From Alteromonas sp. LMIT006 (GTDB taxonomy: Bacteria > Pseudomonadota > Gammaproteobacteria > Enterobacterales > Alteromonadaceae): a stretch of 64,000 nt of DNA. Under the pieces are notes generated by a model. That model worked only from the letters and a program-made list of their open reading frames with translations. It had not been told where the DNA came from and ran no database searches. The DNA lies in contig NZ_CP101291.1 in the NCBI RefSeq assembly GCF_024300645.1, positions 992,001 to 1,056,000 of the forward strand. Direction: 5' to 3'. Position numbers and translations under genes: made by a program. Positions 10,437 to 20,900 of the stretch are shown piece by piece (the first letter of the stretch is position 1; each line of letters starts with the position of its first letter).

Positions 10437-12119
10437 TCACTGCTGAGCAAGTGCGACTTGCGCTTTACCCCGGCCATTGGTCTCTGATGCTGCATCGATA
10501 CCGTTATCAGTTACTGCCAACAAATGAATATCACCAAAACGACTTTCTCGCACGTTGTAACCCATCTCTTCAAGTGCTTCTATGGTTTCTTCGGCCATGC
10601 CTTGGTGATGACGAATGTCGTCTTTGGGTAACAGCTGATGATGAAAACGTGGTACATCAACGGCCTCTTGAGCGCTCATTCCGTACTCTAATACATGCAA
10701 AATCGATTGATAGACGGAGCTGATGATCGTCGTGCCGCCAGGCGAACCGGTCACAACCTTGACCGCATTATTAGAATCCAACACAATAGATGGGGTCATT
10801 GATGACAGCATACGCTTTTTAGGTACAATTGCATTAGCCTCACCACCTACCGCACCAAAGAAATTGGGCACTCCCGGTTTGACGCTAAAATCATCCATTT
10901 CGTTATTTAATAAAAATCCAGCGCCTTCCACCACTATACCACTGCCAAAACCTAAGTTAATCGTCGTGGTATTTGAAACCGCATTGCCTTGCGCATCAAT
11001 GATAGAGAAATGTGTTGTATCTTCGCTTTCGGGTAATCCAGGCTTCATTTTTTCGGTATCCGAAATGCCATTGCGCTTGACGCCACTGGCGCGCATCGCA
11101 ATGTATTCATCCTTAATCAACTCTGCAACGGGGACATCAAAAAAATCTGGATCGCCTAAATACTCCGCTCGGTCGGCAAATACGCGTTTACCAATTTCGG
11201 CCAGTAAATGCACATATGGGGCGGAATTATGCGGATACAAAGGGGTGGATTTACCTTCATCATTATAAATTCGCGGGGCGAGGATATCGTACATTTTGAG
11301 CCATTGAGTCACTGCGATCCCCCCAGAACTCGGTGGCGGTGCGCTCAATAATGTATACTCACGCCATTGGGTTTGAATTGGTTCGCGAGCAACTGCCACG
11401 TAGTTTGCGAGATCTGCTTCAGTAATTAACCCATTGTTGTTGCGCATAAATTCAGCAATTATTTTGGCGGTCTTACCTTTATAAAAACCATCAGGTCCCA
11501 AGTCACGAATGCGTTTTAGTGTGAGTGCTAATTCGGGTTGAACAAATTTTTCACCAGCTTCAACATGCCCAAAATATTCTGGGAAATTCAAATCCAATTC
11601 GCGCTTTGCCATGCGTTCCATAAAACGTGCGACATTACGAGCGAGTTTGGGGTGCACGACAAAGCCATCTTCAGCAAGGCGTACAGCAGGCTCGACAAGC
11701 TCTGCCCACGGCAATGAGCCATGGCGCTGGTGGGCTAGCCACATACCTGCGACGGTTCCAGGGACACCGGAGGCAAGGCTATCATAGAGACTTTGTAGGC
11801 GCCGAGGATTACCTTCTTCATCTAGGTACATATCACGATGCGCCCTAGCCGGTGCCATCTCACGATAATCAATAAAATCATTTCCTTCCGGGGTATGAAT
11901 CAACATGAACCCTCCACCGCCAATATTTCCAGCCTCAGGCAAGGTCACAGCCAGCGCGAACTGTACGGCAATTGCCGCATCGATAGCATTACCCCCTCGC
12001 TTCATAATGGCCATGCCCACATCTGAGCTATAGCTGTCTGGGGCGGCAATGGCCATCTGAGAGTTAGCCGAAACCGGTAAGGTGAATACGAGAGCGAGGC
12101 ACAATATTATTTTTTTCAT
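10437..12119 (-). CDS. ggt: Gamma-glutamyltransferase (glutathione hydrolase), periplasmic
   Basis: 560 residues from the ATG at 12119; a TTG two codons earlier is less likely because AGGAA lies 6 bases before the ATG. An N-terminal signal peptide (ends near VSANS) sends it to the periplasm. The proenzyme self-cleaves before the catalytic Thr in DTTHFSIIDAQGNAV, which would start the small subunit. Other hallmarks are GGNAIDAAIAVQFAL, GNIGGGGFMLI, SGVPGTVAGMW, LSAPPPSSGG and GSPGGTTIISSV. It cleaves glutathione and gamma-glutamyl peptides. The gene appears monocistronic. Confidence 0.96.
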   Translation of the reverse strand: MKKIILCLALVFTLPVSANSQMAIAAPDSYSSDVGMAIMKRGGNAIDAAIAVQFALAVTLPEAGNIGGGGFMLIHTPEGNDFIDYREMAPARAHRDMYLDEEGNPRRLQSLYDSLASGVPGTVAGMWLAHQRHGSLPWAELVEPAVRLAEDGFVVHPKLARNVARFMERMAKRELDLNFPEYFGHVEAGEKFVQPELALTLKRIRDLGPDGFYKGKTAKIIAEFMRNNNGLITEADLANYVAVAREPIQTQWREYTLLSAPPPSSGGIAVTQWLKMYDILAPRIYNDEGKSTPLYPHNSAPYVHLLAEIGKRVFADRAEYLGDPDFFDVPVAELIKDEYIAMRASGVKRNGISDTEKMKPGLPESEDTTHFSIIDAQGNAVSNTTTINLGFGSGIVVEGAGFLLNNEMDDFSVKPGVPNFFGAVGGEANAIVPKKRMLSSMTPSIVLDSNNAVKVVTGSPGGTTIISSVYQSILHVLEYGMSAQEAVDVPRFHHQLLPKDDIRHHQGMAEETIEALEEMGYNVRESRFGDIHLLAVTDNGIDAASETNGRGKAQVALAQQ

Positions 12120-12375
12120 AGCCAATTCCTAATTAATCATCATGTCATCAGCAATTCGCTGATCAAAAATTCAATAAAACTCAAGATACCACCAAATACC
12201 GCATAAGGTAACTGTGTTTTTACATGAACCAATAAATCACACCAGAGACTGATACTCTCTTGTTGTCATTTCGATAAAATGAATAAGTTGTTGTGCAAAA
12301 TGGGTACAGCTGGATATAAAATAGGGTATCAAATGTAATTTTACAAAATGTTTTTTATTGACTTAGGGAGTGTTA

Positions 12376-14166
12376 ATGATGCTACCACAAGGCGTATACA
12401 GACTTCTGCATTGTTTATATGTCGCGATAACATTGTTGTTTTTTTCGGTTCAAGCCGATCCTCGCCTAGGCCAAAAACTCATGCTCGATATTCGGTATTT
12501 TTGTCAAGATGGCATAAGTATCGAATGTCGAGAACCCGTTACGGAATTACCATTAGAATTACGTGAATGGTTACAAAAATATCACATTGGCGGGGTGATT
12601 TTGTTTGCAGAAAATATTCACACGTCTAAACAGTTAATAAAGTTGACCCAAGATTTGCAGTTGAGTATGTCAGACATTGAGGCTCCGCCGTTATTTATCG
12701 CTGTGGATCAAGAAGGCGGTCGAGTAGCGCGTTTACCGCAACACGTTTTACCGGCTTTCTCTGGAAGTATGGCACTTGGCGCGACTTATGCCGGCAGTCA
12801 GGATAATTTTGCCCGTGCCGTAGCAAAGGTTCAGGCTCAAAAATTACTCAGTCACGGGATTAATGTCAACTTTGCGCCGGTGTTAGATGTGAATAGCAAC
12901 CCGGAAAATCCAGTGATTAATGTCAGAGCTTTCGGCAGTGACCCAGAAACGGTGGCTGCACTTGGTAGCAGTATGGTCAAAACGTATCAAGACAATGGGA
13001 TTTTGAGCGCAGTTAAGCACTTTCCCGGTCACGGTGATACTCAAGTTGACAGTCATACGGGGTTGCCTCAAGTGACGCACTCTTTATCACAAATAATGCA
13101 ACAGGATATTGCGCCTTTTGCGCAGGTCATCAAAGACGCACAACCTGCATTTGTGATGACTGCACACATACAATTTCCTAACTTGGATGATACGAAATTG
13201 AGTACGATGGATGGTACTTCTATCATTGTGCCGGCCACTTTTTCCCGAAAAATTCTTCATGACTTGTTGCGAGAGCAATTAGATTTTGATGGGATTGTCA
13301 TTTCTGATGCATTGGATATGGCAGGTATTGCGGATCATTTTACCTCAGAGGAAGCACTTTTGAATACATTTGCCGCTGGCAGTGATATTGCGCTAATGCC
13401 GTTTGCAATCCGTACCCCAGATGACATCGTTGCCTTCGATCGTTGGTTTCGTGCAGCTCGACAAGCATTGAGCGAGCGGATGCAAGAGACATCGTGGCAA
13501 GCGTCTTTGAGCCGTATTGCAACACAAAAAAACAGCATGCTACGCAATAAGCATTCTGCGATTACGCAGCAAATATCTGAAAAGGGAATCGATACGTTAG
13601 TGGACAACCTCGCCATGGCTAGCCTTACGGCGTTGCCTGGTTCGCAAGCCGTCACCCTAAAACCCGATGATAGGGTATTCGCGGTAATGCCCGATGACTT
13701 GCGGTGTGCTGGTTTAAGAAAAGCGTTGTATGATCAAGGCATTGTCAATCTCGAATGTATTTCGACATTGTTGGACGCATCTTTACCAGTTATATGGGAC
13801 TTTGACAAATATCACTATGTTATTTTAGGCGAGTTATCACCAGCAATATCAGCAGTAGAAATGGGCGGTATGGACGATGTTTTCGCATTGCGTCAACGCA
13901 CAGCCCAACGAGCATCGGCAAACGATGTTCTGCACTATATGACCTCACTATTGACAAATCAGGAGCTTGCAAAGAGAACCATTCTCATTGGACTCAGAGC
14001 ACCTTATGTTGTGCGTCAACTGGCGGCACAGACGCAACCGTTAGCGACGTTTTTACTGTATGATTATCGGGTCGACGAAACGACATTTACCAGTCCGTCA
14101 TTCAAATCGTTGAGTCAAATATTGACGCAAGGGCTTATGCCAACCGGAACGCTTCCGGTGGATTGA
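12376..14166 (+). CDS. nagZ: Secreted GH3 beta-N-acetylhexosaminidase (NagZ-like, two-domain)
   Basis: 596 residues from the ATG at 12376 (GGGAG ends 5 bases upstream; an ATG at 12379 is equally possible). A hydrophobic signal (LLHCLYVAITLLFFSVQA) precedes a GH3 barrel with FIAVDQEGGRVARLP, the NagZ signature KHFPGHGDTQVDSHTGLP (K214 to P230; the DSH His is the acid/base element), and GIVISDALDMAGI with the nucleophile Asp. Residues after about 380 form an extra C-terminal domain absent from the 341-residue cytoplasmic E. coli NagZ. This layout recalls the exported B. subtilis enzyme. It is convergent with namZ-murQ, giving the trio used for muropeptide breakdown. Confidence 0.9.
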   Translation: MMLPQGVYRLLHCLYVAITLLFFSVQADPRLGQKLMLDIRYFCQDGISIECREPVTELPLELREWLQKYHIGGVILFAENIHTSKQLIKLTQDLQLSMSDIEAPPLFIAVDQEGGRVARLPQHVLPAFSGSMALGATYAGSQDNFARAVAKVQAQKLLSHGINVNFAPVLDVNSNPENPVINVRAFGSDPETVAALGSSMVKTYQDNGILSAVKHFPGHGDTQVDSHTGLPQVTHSLSQIMQQDIAPFAQVIKDAQPAFVMTAHIQFPNLDDTKLSTMDGTSIIVPATFSRKILHDLLREQLDFDGIVISDALDMAGIADHFTSEEALLNTFAAGSDIALMPFAIRTPDDIVAFDRWFRAARQALSERMQETSWQASLSRIATQKNSMLRNKHSAITQQISEKGIDTLVDNLAMASLTALPGSQAVTLKPDDRVFAVMPDDLRCAGLRKALYDQGIVNLECISTLLDASLPVIWDFDKYHYVILGELSPAISAVEMGGMDDVFALRQRTAQRASANDVLHYMTSLLTNQELAKRTILIGLRAPYVVRQLAAQTQPLATFLLYDYRVDETTFTSPSFKSLSQILTQGLMPTGTLPVD

Positions 14167-14233
14167 GCATTGTAGCACTCTGTACACACAAGCTGTGATT
14201 GTTTTCCTTACAAGATGATTATGCAATAAAGTA

Positions 14234-15433
14234 TTAGGGTGAAGCGTCCCTTGCATAAAGAAAATACTTTTCTGCTTTAACCTTATACGCTTTCAACTCT
14301 ATTTGCCACTTTTGTTCAAGCGCCTTTAGTTTGTCTCGATTGCCAAGAGCCATGCGTAACTCCGACGTACCAGCAAGCTTGTCAAAAAAATCAGTCGAGG
14401 TAAAAAAAGGGTCATTGTGTAGCTTACTTTGCGTAAAGGCATGTTGAATCAGACTGACATCAAAGCCGCTCAATAATGGGTTCGTTTGTTTAATCAACAT
14501 TGCATGAATAGCTTGGTCTTGCCATTTGGGATATGGTGCAGCGTATGGAGTTGATATCGGCGTAATTGAAACGGTGTTGCCCGACAGTATTATCCGAGGA
14601 TGCCCAATCATTTGGAAAGGAAATGGAGTACCTCTGCCGACACTGAATGTAGTTGGCTCAAGTAAACATAAGGACGCATAAAACTGAATTGCCGCAGCAT
14701 TGGGTAAATTAGGGCTCGGGGGGATCGGTAACTCATACGTATCTGCTGCACTGTAATGCGCGACTGGCACAACCGTTAGAGACAAGGATTCGGCATTGGC
14801 AATCCAACGTTCTCCTTTAATCATTAAGGCTAGTTCCCCCACAGTTAACCCATGTAAAACCGGTATTGGGTGCATGCCGACAAAGGATTGCAGTTCAAGA
14901 TCAAGGATAGGCCCTGCAATATGTGCAATATTAGGGTTGGGCCGGTCGAGAATGATCATGGGGATACCAAACTCCGCTGCGGCTTCCATCACATAATGCA
15001 TCGTGGAGATATAGGTATAGAATCGCACTCCGACATCTTGGATATCAAAGAGAATAACGTCGATGCCTTCTAGCATGGCTGCACTTGGCTTTTTTTGTTT
15101 GCCATAGAGCGATACGATAGGTAATTGGGTCGATAGATCCACTCCGTCTAGGACGGTTTCTCCCGCACCTTTATTCCCCCGAAACCCATGTTCAGGAGCA
15201 AAAACCACACGGACATCGACCCCTTTTTCTAATAAAATATCAACTAAGTGTTGCTCGCCAACGGTTGCAGTTTGATTTACAACGAGCGCGACTTTTTTGT
15301 CTTTTAAAAGGTGTAAGTACTCACTAATTTGCGCTGCACCTAATTGATCCTGGCCGACTTGAGCCACAGCAACATGAGAGTAAACCAAATAGGCGCAACT
15401 CCAAATAAAGAGTCGCACACAATGCATGAGCAT
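14234..15433 (-). CDS. namZ: DUF1343 exo-beta-N-acetylmuramidase (NamZ-like)
   Basis: 399 residues with a signal peptide (ends near SHVAVAQ), so it is exported. The family signature is clear: VALVVNQTATVG, VVFAPEHGFRGNKGAGE, PIVSLYGKQKKPS, DVILFDIQDVGVRFYTYIST and IILDRPNPN. DUF1343 proteins were shown in B. subtilis to be exo-lytic N-acetylmuramidases (NamZ) that free MurNAc from the non-reducing end after NagZ removes GlcNAc. Here murQ begins immediately upstream (3-base gap), so murQ-namZ is an operon, convergent with nagZ. Confidence 0.92.
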   Translation of the reverse strand: MLMHCVRLFIWSCAYLVYSHVAVAQVGQDQLGAAQISEYLHLLKDKKVALVVNQTATVGEQHLVDILLEKGVDVRVVFAPEHGFRGNKGAGETVLDGVDLSTQLPIVSLYGKQKKPSAAMLEGIDVILFDIQDVGVRFYTYISTMHYVMEAAAEFGIPMIILDRPNPNIAHIAGPILDLELQSFVGMHPIPVLHGLTVGELALMIKGERWIANAESLSLTVVPVAHYSAADTYELPIPPSPNLPNAAAIQFYASLCLLEPTTFSVGRGTPFPFQMIGHPRIILSGNTVSITPISTPYAAPYPKWQDQAIHAMLIKQTNPLLSGFDVSLIQHAFTQSKLHNDPFFTSTDFFDKLAGTSELRMALGNRDKLKALEQKWQIELKAYKVKAEKYFLYARDASP

Positions 15434-15436
15434 GGT

Positions 15437-16375
15437 CTAGTCCCTCTCTACATTGGTGGGAGATTCAAGTGCGGCGCGCAAAAATCCATGATGCTCATCC
15501 AGTAATCTGCGTGCCGTCGTGCTCTCTAATCCTGAATGCACCATTAAAATGGCCAGTTTAGCACTGTGATCGGCTGCGATGAGTGCCGCACTGGCCACAT
15601 CTTCACTGCATTGAGTGGCTTGCATTACAATGCGTTTGGCGCGAGCAACGAGTTTGGCATTGCTCGCATTAACATCCACCATGAGATTTTGATATACCTT
15701 ACCCAGCTTGACCATGACAGTGGTACTGATCATATTCAAAATCATCTTTTGTGAGGTACCGGCTTTCATCCGAGTCGATCCAGTGACGACCTCAGGTCCA
15801 ACTGGTGCACATATAACATGTTGGGCAAGCGAGTTGATGATGCCATTAGGATTATTGCTTATCGAAATAGTAAGTGCTCGCTTTTGATTGGCATATTGCA
15901 ATGCGCCAACCGCGTAAGGCGTGCGCCCAGAGGCGGCGATGGAAACCACACAATCCTTTTCAGTGATGTGCTTATCCGCTAAGTCTTGTATAGCGAGATT
16001 GGGATCATCTTCAGCGCCTTCTGCGGCTTTAATAAATGCGCTTTCTCCTCCAGCAATGCAGGCCTGAATCATGGTATCTGGCACACTGAATGTCGGGCGG
16101 CATTCCACCGCATCAATGATCCCCATCCTGCCAGAGGTGCCCGCGCCACAATATAACAAACGCCCTCCTTGCTTGAGCCTAATGACAATTGCATCCACAG
16201 CGTGACTGATTTGGGGGATGACAGAACAAATTGTAGAGGCCACCCTTTGGTCTTCTCGGTTAATGAGTGTCAATATTTCGCACGAGCTTAACGTATCTAA
16301 GTTCATTGAATCAGAATGACGGGATTCAGATAAAATAGCATTGAGTTCATCTTGTGACGCACTAGGCTGGGTCAT
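15437..16375 (-). CDS. murQ: N-acetylmuramic acid 6-phosphate etherase
   Basis: 312 residues from the ATG at 16375 (MTQPSASQDEL). The frame continues upstream to 16480, but the extra 35 residues do not fit the family. MurQ is a SIS-domain enzyme that splits the lactyl ether of MurNAc-6-P to give GlcNAc-6-P and D-lactate. Visible are GAGTSGRMGIIDAVECRPTF with the catalytic Glu, AAEGAEDDPN with the second Glu, SIAASGRTPY, and GPEVVTGSTRMKAGTSQK. It is the first gene of murQ-namZ. No MurNAc kinase or MurP transporter gene is adjacent, so the source of MurNAc-6-P is not shown here. Confidence 0.96.
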   Translation of the reverse strand: MTQPSASQDELNAILSESRHSDSMNLDTLSSCEILTLINREDQRVASTICSVIPQISHAVDAIVIRLKQGGRLLYCGAGTSGRMGIIDAVECRPTFSVPDTMIQACIAGGESAFIKAAEGAEDDPNLAIQDLADKHITEKDCVVSIAASGRTPYAVGALQYANQKRALTISISNNPNGIINSLAQHVICAPVGPEVVTGSTRMKAGTSQKMILNMISTTVMVKLGKVYQNLMVDVNASNAKLVARAKRIVMQATQCSEDVASAALIAADHSAKLAILMVHSGLESTTARRLLDEHHGFLRAALESPTNVERD

Positions 16376-16729
16376 ACTTGTGATTTTCCAGATAAACAGA
16401 TTAGTGTATAAACCAGTGTACCGAGACACAATTGCCATGTAAATCCTAGTTACCGCCAAACAGACAATGCAATGCCACATACGCTGTTATCAGTAACATG
16501 GACAGCGGTACACTGGTAGGTTAAATGTTGGTAAAAATACGCATAGACAGAGCAAACGCAGCCATGAAGAGTCGAGCGGCAACATGAGAACGATTGACCC
16601 ACTAACCTGATATGACTAGAATCGGGATATAGCTAAAAATACCAGAATATCGAGCCATTAGTATTCAGACATATTGATGTGATTGAACGGATTGAATATT
16701 TTTTCAGCATCACGTGAAAGGACCGAAAG
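16376..16729. promoter_or_regulatory. Divergent murQ/alr intergenic region with 12-bp inverted repeat
   Basis: 354 bases without a convincing gene. A perfect 12-bp inverted repeat, ACCAGTGTACCG at 16412-16423 and CGGTACACTGGT at 16506-16517, lies 37 bases upstream of the murQ start. The alr Shine-Dalgarno AAGGA is at 16718-16722. The region must hold the promoters of both genes. The repeat could be paired operator half-sites or a long-stem hairpin; which one is inference. Confidence 0.45.
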
Positions 16730-17827
16730 TTGCAACGCAAAACCTTCGCCGAGATCGACTTGGCCGCCTTACGGCACAATATTAAGCTTTTGGATGATGG
16801 CCAGGCAACGCTGATTGGTGTGGTGAAAGCCAACGCGTATGGTCATGGTATCGAGGTCATTGCGCAGGAACTTGTTCATTCAGGTATAGAGGTTTTGGCG
16901 GTCGCATTTATTGATGAAGCAGTATTGTTGAGAACACGTGGCATTCGTCAGCCAATCTTGGTGCTAGAGGGGCCAATGGCTAAAGACGAGCTTGAGTGGA
17001 TGCTCGCGCATAATTGCTGGCCGATGCTGCATACGCCAGAGCAATTTACGTGGTTGCCCAAACACAGCGAGCCGAGTGTGCCCATTTGGTGCAAACTAGA
17101 CACTGGTATGCATCGTTTAGGACTTAGCCCCGAAGAATTGGAACCGGTGTTATCACAAACTAGCTTGTGGGGCATCAAAAATAACATCGTATTGGCGACG
17201 CATTTTGCGTGCGCGGATACGCCCAATGACCCATTCTCTCAACAACAACTAGCGCGATTCACTCGAATTCAGCAGAAGTTTAATTGTCCAGTGAGCATCT
17301 GTAATTCTGCAGGGCATATATACCAACTGGGTCAAGGTATTGAGCAACAACAATACGCACGTGTTGGCATCAGTTTGTACGGTTGTGCGCCCAGTAATCA
17401 GGTTGAAGACATGGCTCTATTGGATTTACGCCCCGTTATGACTTTGCAAGCCCCAGTGATTGCCTTACGACAAGTCAAGCAAGGCTGTAGTGTTGGATAC
17501 GGGCAAAGCTGGCGTGCAGAACGTGATTGTTTGATTGCGACGGTTGCAATTGGATACGCCGATGGATATCCACGCCATGCTAGTAATTGTGCTCATGTGA
17601 TGCTCAATGGGGTGACTTGCCCAGTGGTTGGCCAAGTATCAATGGATATGATCACAATTGATGTCACTGATGCTTCAGTAAATATTGGGGATTGGGTAGA
17701 GCTATGGGGCAACAAGTACCCTGTCGAGCAGCTTGCCAACGCAATTGGAACCATCAATTATGAGTGTGTTACGCGTGTTTCAGAACGAGTGCCAAGACTG
17801 TACTTGGATCCACAGCAAATAGATTAA
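16730..17827 (+). CDS. alr: Alanine racemase, TTG start
   Basis: 365 residues. PLP-dependent enzyme making D-alanine for peptidoglycan. The PLP lysine is in VVKANAYGHG (about residue 35); the catalytic Tyr is in GCSVGYGQSW; other family motifs are KLDTGMHRLG, CNSAGHI, RVGISLYGC, VAIGYADGYPR and GQVSMDMI. The start is TTG at 16730, preceded by AAGGA with a 7-base gap; this is the only start giving the usual N-terminus (QRKTFAEIDLAALRHN). A TTG start may keep expression low. It is divergent from murQ. Confidence 0.95.
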   Translation: MQRKTFAEIDLAALRHNIKLLDDGQATLIGVVKANAYGHGIEVIAQELVHSGIEVLAVAFIDEAVLLRTRGIRQPILVLEGPMAKDELEWMLAHNCWPMLHTPEQFTWLPKHSEPSVPIWCKLDTGMHRLGLSPEELEPVLSQTSLWGIKNNIVLATHFACADTPNDPFSQQQLARFTRIQQKFNCPVSICNSAGHIYQLGQGIEQQQYARVGISLYGCAPSNQVEDMALLDLRPVMTLQAPVIALRQVKQGCSVGYGQSWRAERDCLIATVAIGYADGYPRHASNCAHVMLNGVTCPVVGQVSMDMITIDVTDASVNIGDWVELWGNKYPVEQLANAIGTINYECVTRVSERVPRLYLDPQQID

Positions 17828-17952
17828 AAAAAGTAATCCAAAACACTAATTTAATTTACGCATGATAACTAGTCAAAATCACTAAAAAAGCGTAAATTTG
17901 CATTGATAATAATAATAATAATATAAGACAGAAATCCTTAAAGAGGCAATGC
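17828..17952. promoter_or_regulatory. putA upstream region: 9-bp inverted repeat and AAT tract
   Basis: The alr-putA gap holds a perfect 9-bp inverted repeat, AATTTACGC at 17853-17861 and GCGTAAATT at 17890-17898, with a 28-base spacer. Directly after it is an AAT trinucleotide tract of five full units (17908-17922). The Shine-Dalgarno AAGAGG of putA is at 17941-17946. The spacing suits a regulator-binding site and a promoter, but no regulator is identified. Confidence 0.4.
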
Positions 17953-20900
17953 ATGTTGTTATCTCTCCCTGATTCCGCACATTCTTTTTTGCGTCAAACG
18001 ATTCGCCAACACTATCGCATCGACGAAGCTCAGGCAATGGCAAGTATTTTGCCTCGGGCAGAAATCCCGTTAACCCAGCGCACTCGAGCATGGGAGCGTG
18101 CCCGTAAGATGGTGTTGCACATTCGCCAAGCGCAACAGGGACACGGAGGGGTCGATGCGTTGCTCAACGAATTTTCGCTCTCCACAGCAGAAGGCATTGC
18201 GTTAATGTGTTTGGCGGAAGCCTTATTGCGCATTCCCGATACCAAAACCCAGGACGATTTAATTCGAGATAAATTGGCACGAGGCGAATGGACACCGCAT
18301 CTAGGTAATAGCGATTCGCTGTTTGTAAATGCCTCAGCTTGGGGGTTATTGTTTACTGGCAACTTAGTTGAGTACGCTGATGAAAAACGCACAGCTGAGT
18401 TTGGAGTATTGAAAAAAACCCTCGGCCGTCTTGGTGAACCAGTCATTCGTAAATCCATGAATATTGCGATGAAAGTCATGGGTAAGCAGTTTGTAATGGG
18501 GGAGACCATAAACGAAGCAGTTAAACGAGCTCGTACTAAAGAATCAGCGGGTTATGCATATTCTTACGACATGCTTGGCGAAGGTGCTCGTACGCAGCAT
18601 GATGCCGATCGCTATTATCAAAATTACGTCGATGCGATTCATGTTATCGGTAAAGCGGCAGAGGGCAAAGGGCCAATAAAATCCCCCGGAATTTCAGTCA
18701 AATTATCTGCGATCCACCCTCGCTATGAATGGACGCATTACGATCGAGTTATGTCGGAGTTACCGCAGAGATTAAAGTCGCTTTGTCTTCTTGCCAAACA
18801 GTACGATATTGGTTTGACAGTCGATGCCGAAGAATCAGAGCGACTGGATATTTCGTTAGACATTATTGGCCAAGTGTACAGTGATCCTGAACTAGGGCCA
18901 TGGTGTGGTTTTGGTCTGGCCGTTCAAGCGTATCAAACCAGAGCGATTCATGTCATTGATTATTTGTGCGAGCTAAGTCAATCGGTCGGGCGCAAGTTAA
19001 TGGTTCGTCTGGTGAAAGGTGCCTACTGGGATTCGGAAATTAAGCATTCACAACAACTTGGTGTTGCTCATTATCCGGTCTTTACCCGTAAATCTTCTAC
19101 CGATGTATCTTATCATGCGTGTGCCAATAAACTGCTGGCGCATCGCGATACGATTTTCCCCCAATTTGCCACGCATAATGCGTATACCGCATCGGTCATC
19201 ATCGAAGCGTCAGGCGGTTGCAAAGATGATTTTGAGTTTCAGTGTTTACATGGCATGGGTGATTCACTATATGACCAGGTTGTTTCAGAAGAAAAAATTC
19301 AATGTCGAGTTTACGCACCCGTCGGACAGCATGAAGATTTGTTGGCTTACTTGGTAAGACGATTGTTAGAAAATGGTGCGAATTCCTCATTTGTGAATGC
19401 CATAGTTGATCCAGACCTACCCGTTGAGTCCTTGTTAATAGACCCAGTGGAGCGCACAACAAGACTGGCTCAGATTGCCAATACACAAATACCTCTGCCC
19501 ACCGAAATGTTCCAAGATCGCAAGAACTCAAAAGGTCTTGATATTTTTGACCAGCAGGGAATGGAGCCATTAGTAGAAAAAATTAACCAGTTTGTGTCTA
19601 CTTACCTACCGCTGGATTTATCGCAAAAGCCATATCAGTCAGATGATCAACTTGTCATTTATAACCCAGCTCGGCCAAATGACGTCGTCGCAGTGCTGCC
19701 AAAAGATAATCAAGACGCAATGTTGGACAAATTAACTAAAGCCCAACAAGCACAGTTAGAATGGTCTTCAATCAGCGTAAACGCACGAGCAAAATACATT
19801 AATCAACTGGCAGATGCACTAGAAATCCATCAAGCCGAATTGATCGGATTGTGTATGCAAGAAGCGGGTAAAGTGTTGCAAGACAGTATCGACGAGATCC
19901 GCGAAGCCGTAGATTTTTGTCGTTATTATGCGGTCGAAGCTCAAACACTTGAAAAAGATCCGCGTTTATCGCCACGAGGCGTTGTTTTGTGTATTAGTCC
20001 ATGGAACTTTCCGTTGGCGATATTTTTGGGCCAAGTGGTGGCAGCCTTGGTCACCGGTAATACGGTATTGGCGAAACCCGCAGAACAAACCAGTCTCATT
20101 GCGCATTACACAAGAGAATTGATGACACAAGTCGGGATCCCTTTAGATGTGTGTCAGTTAATTTTTTCTGAAGGCAATCCAGTTGGTGAGTGTTTACTTC
20201 CAGATGATCGAATCAATGCTGTAATGTTCACTGGGTCAACGCAAACAGGCACTCGAATCTCCCAAACTCTAGCTCAGCGCAAGCATGAGCAAGTGCCACT
20301 GATTGCAGAAACAGGCGGCCAAAATTGTATGATTGTCGATTCAACGGCTCTCCCTGAGCAGGTGGTTGATGATGTTATTACTTCCGGTTTTCAAAGTGCC
20401 GGGCAACGTTGTTCCGCACTGCGAGTCTTATACGTGCAGGAAGACATTGCCGATAAGGTCATTACTATGATCAGTGGGGCTATGCGAGAGCTAAATATCG
20501 GTTTGCCTTCCAATTTAGCGACCGATATAGGTCCTGTTATTGATGCCAAAGCATTGCGAAACTTGGAACAACACGCACATTACATGAGCGACTTAATTGG
20601 CCATGGACATGCTCAATGCCATTATCAATGCGAGATTGATAATGAACTAGAAGGCTACTTTTGGGCGCCGAGACTATATGAAATCGATTCTATTTCTCGA
20701 CTCGAAGGCGAGGTGTTTGGGCCCTGTGTCCATGTGATTCGCTTCAAAGGCGATGAGATAGACGCGGTCGTGGAGCAAATTAATGCAACCGGCTTCGGTT
20801 TGACAATGGGGATCCATTCTCGTCTTGAATTTCGGGCAGAAGCCTTGTCACGAGCATCTCGCGCCGGTAATGTCTATATTAATCGCAATATGATCGGCGC

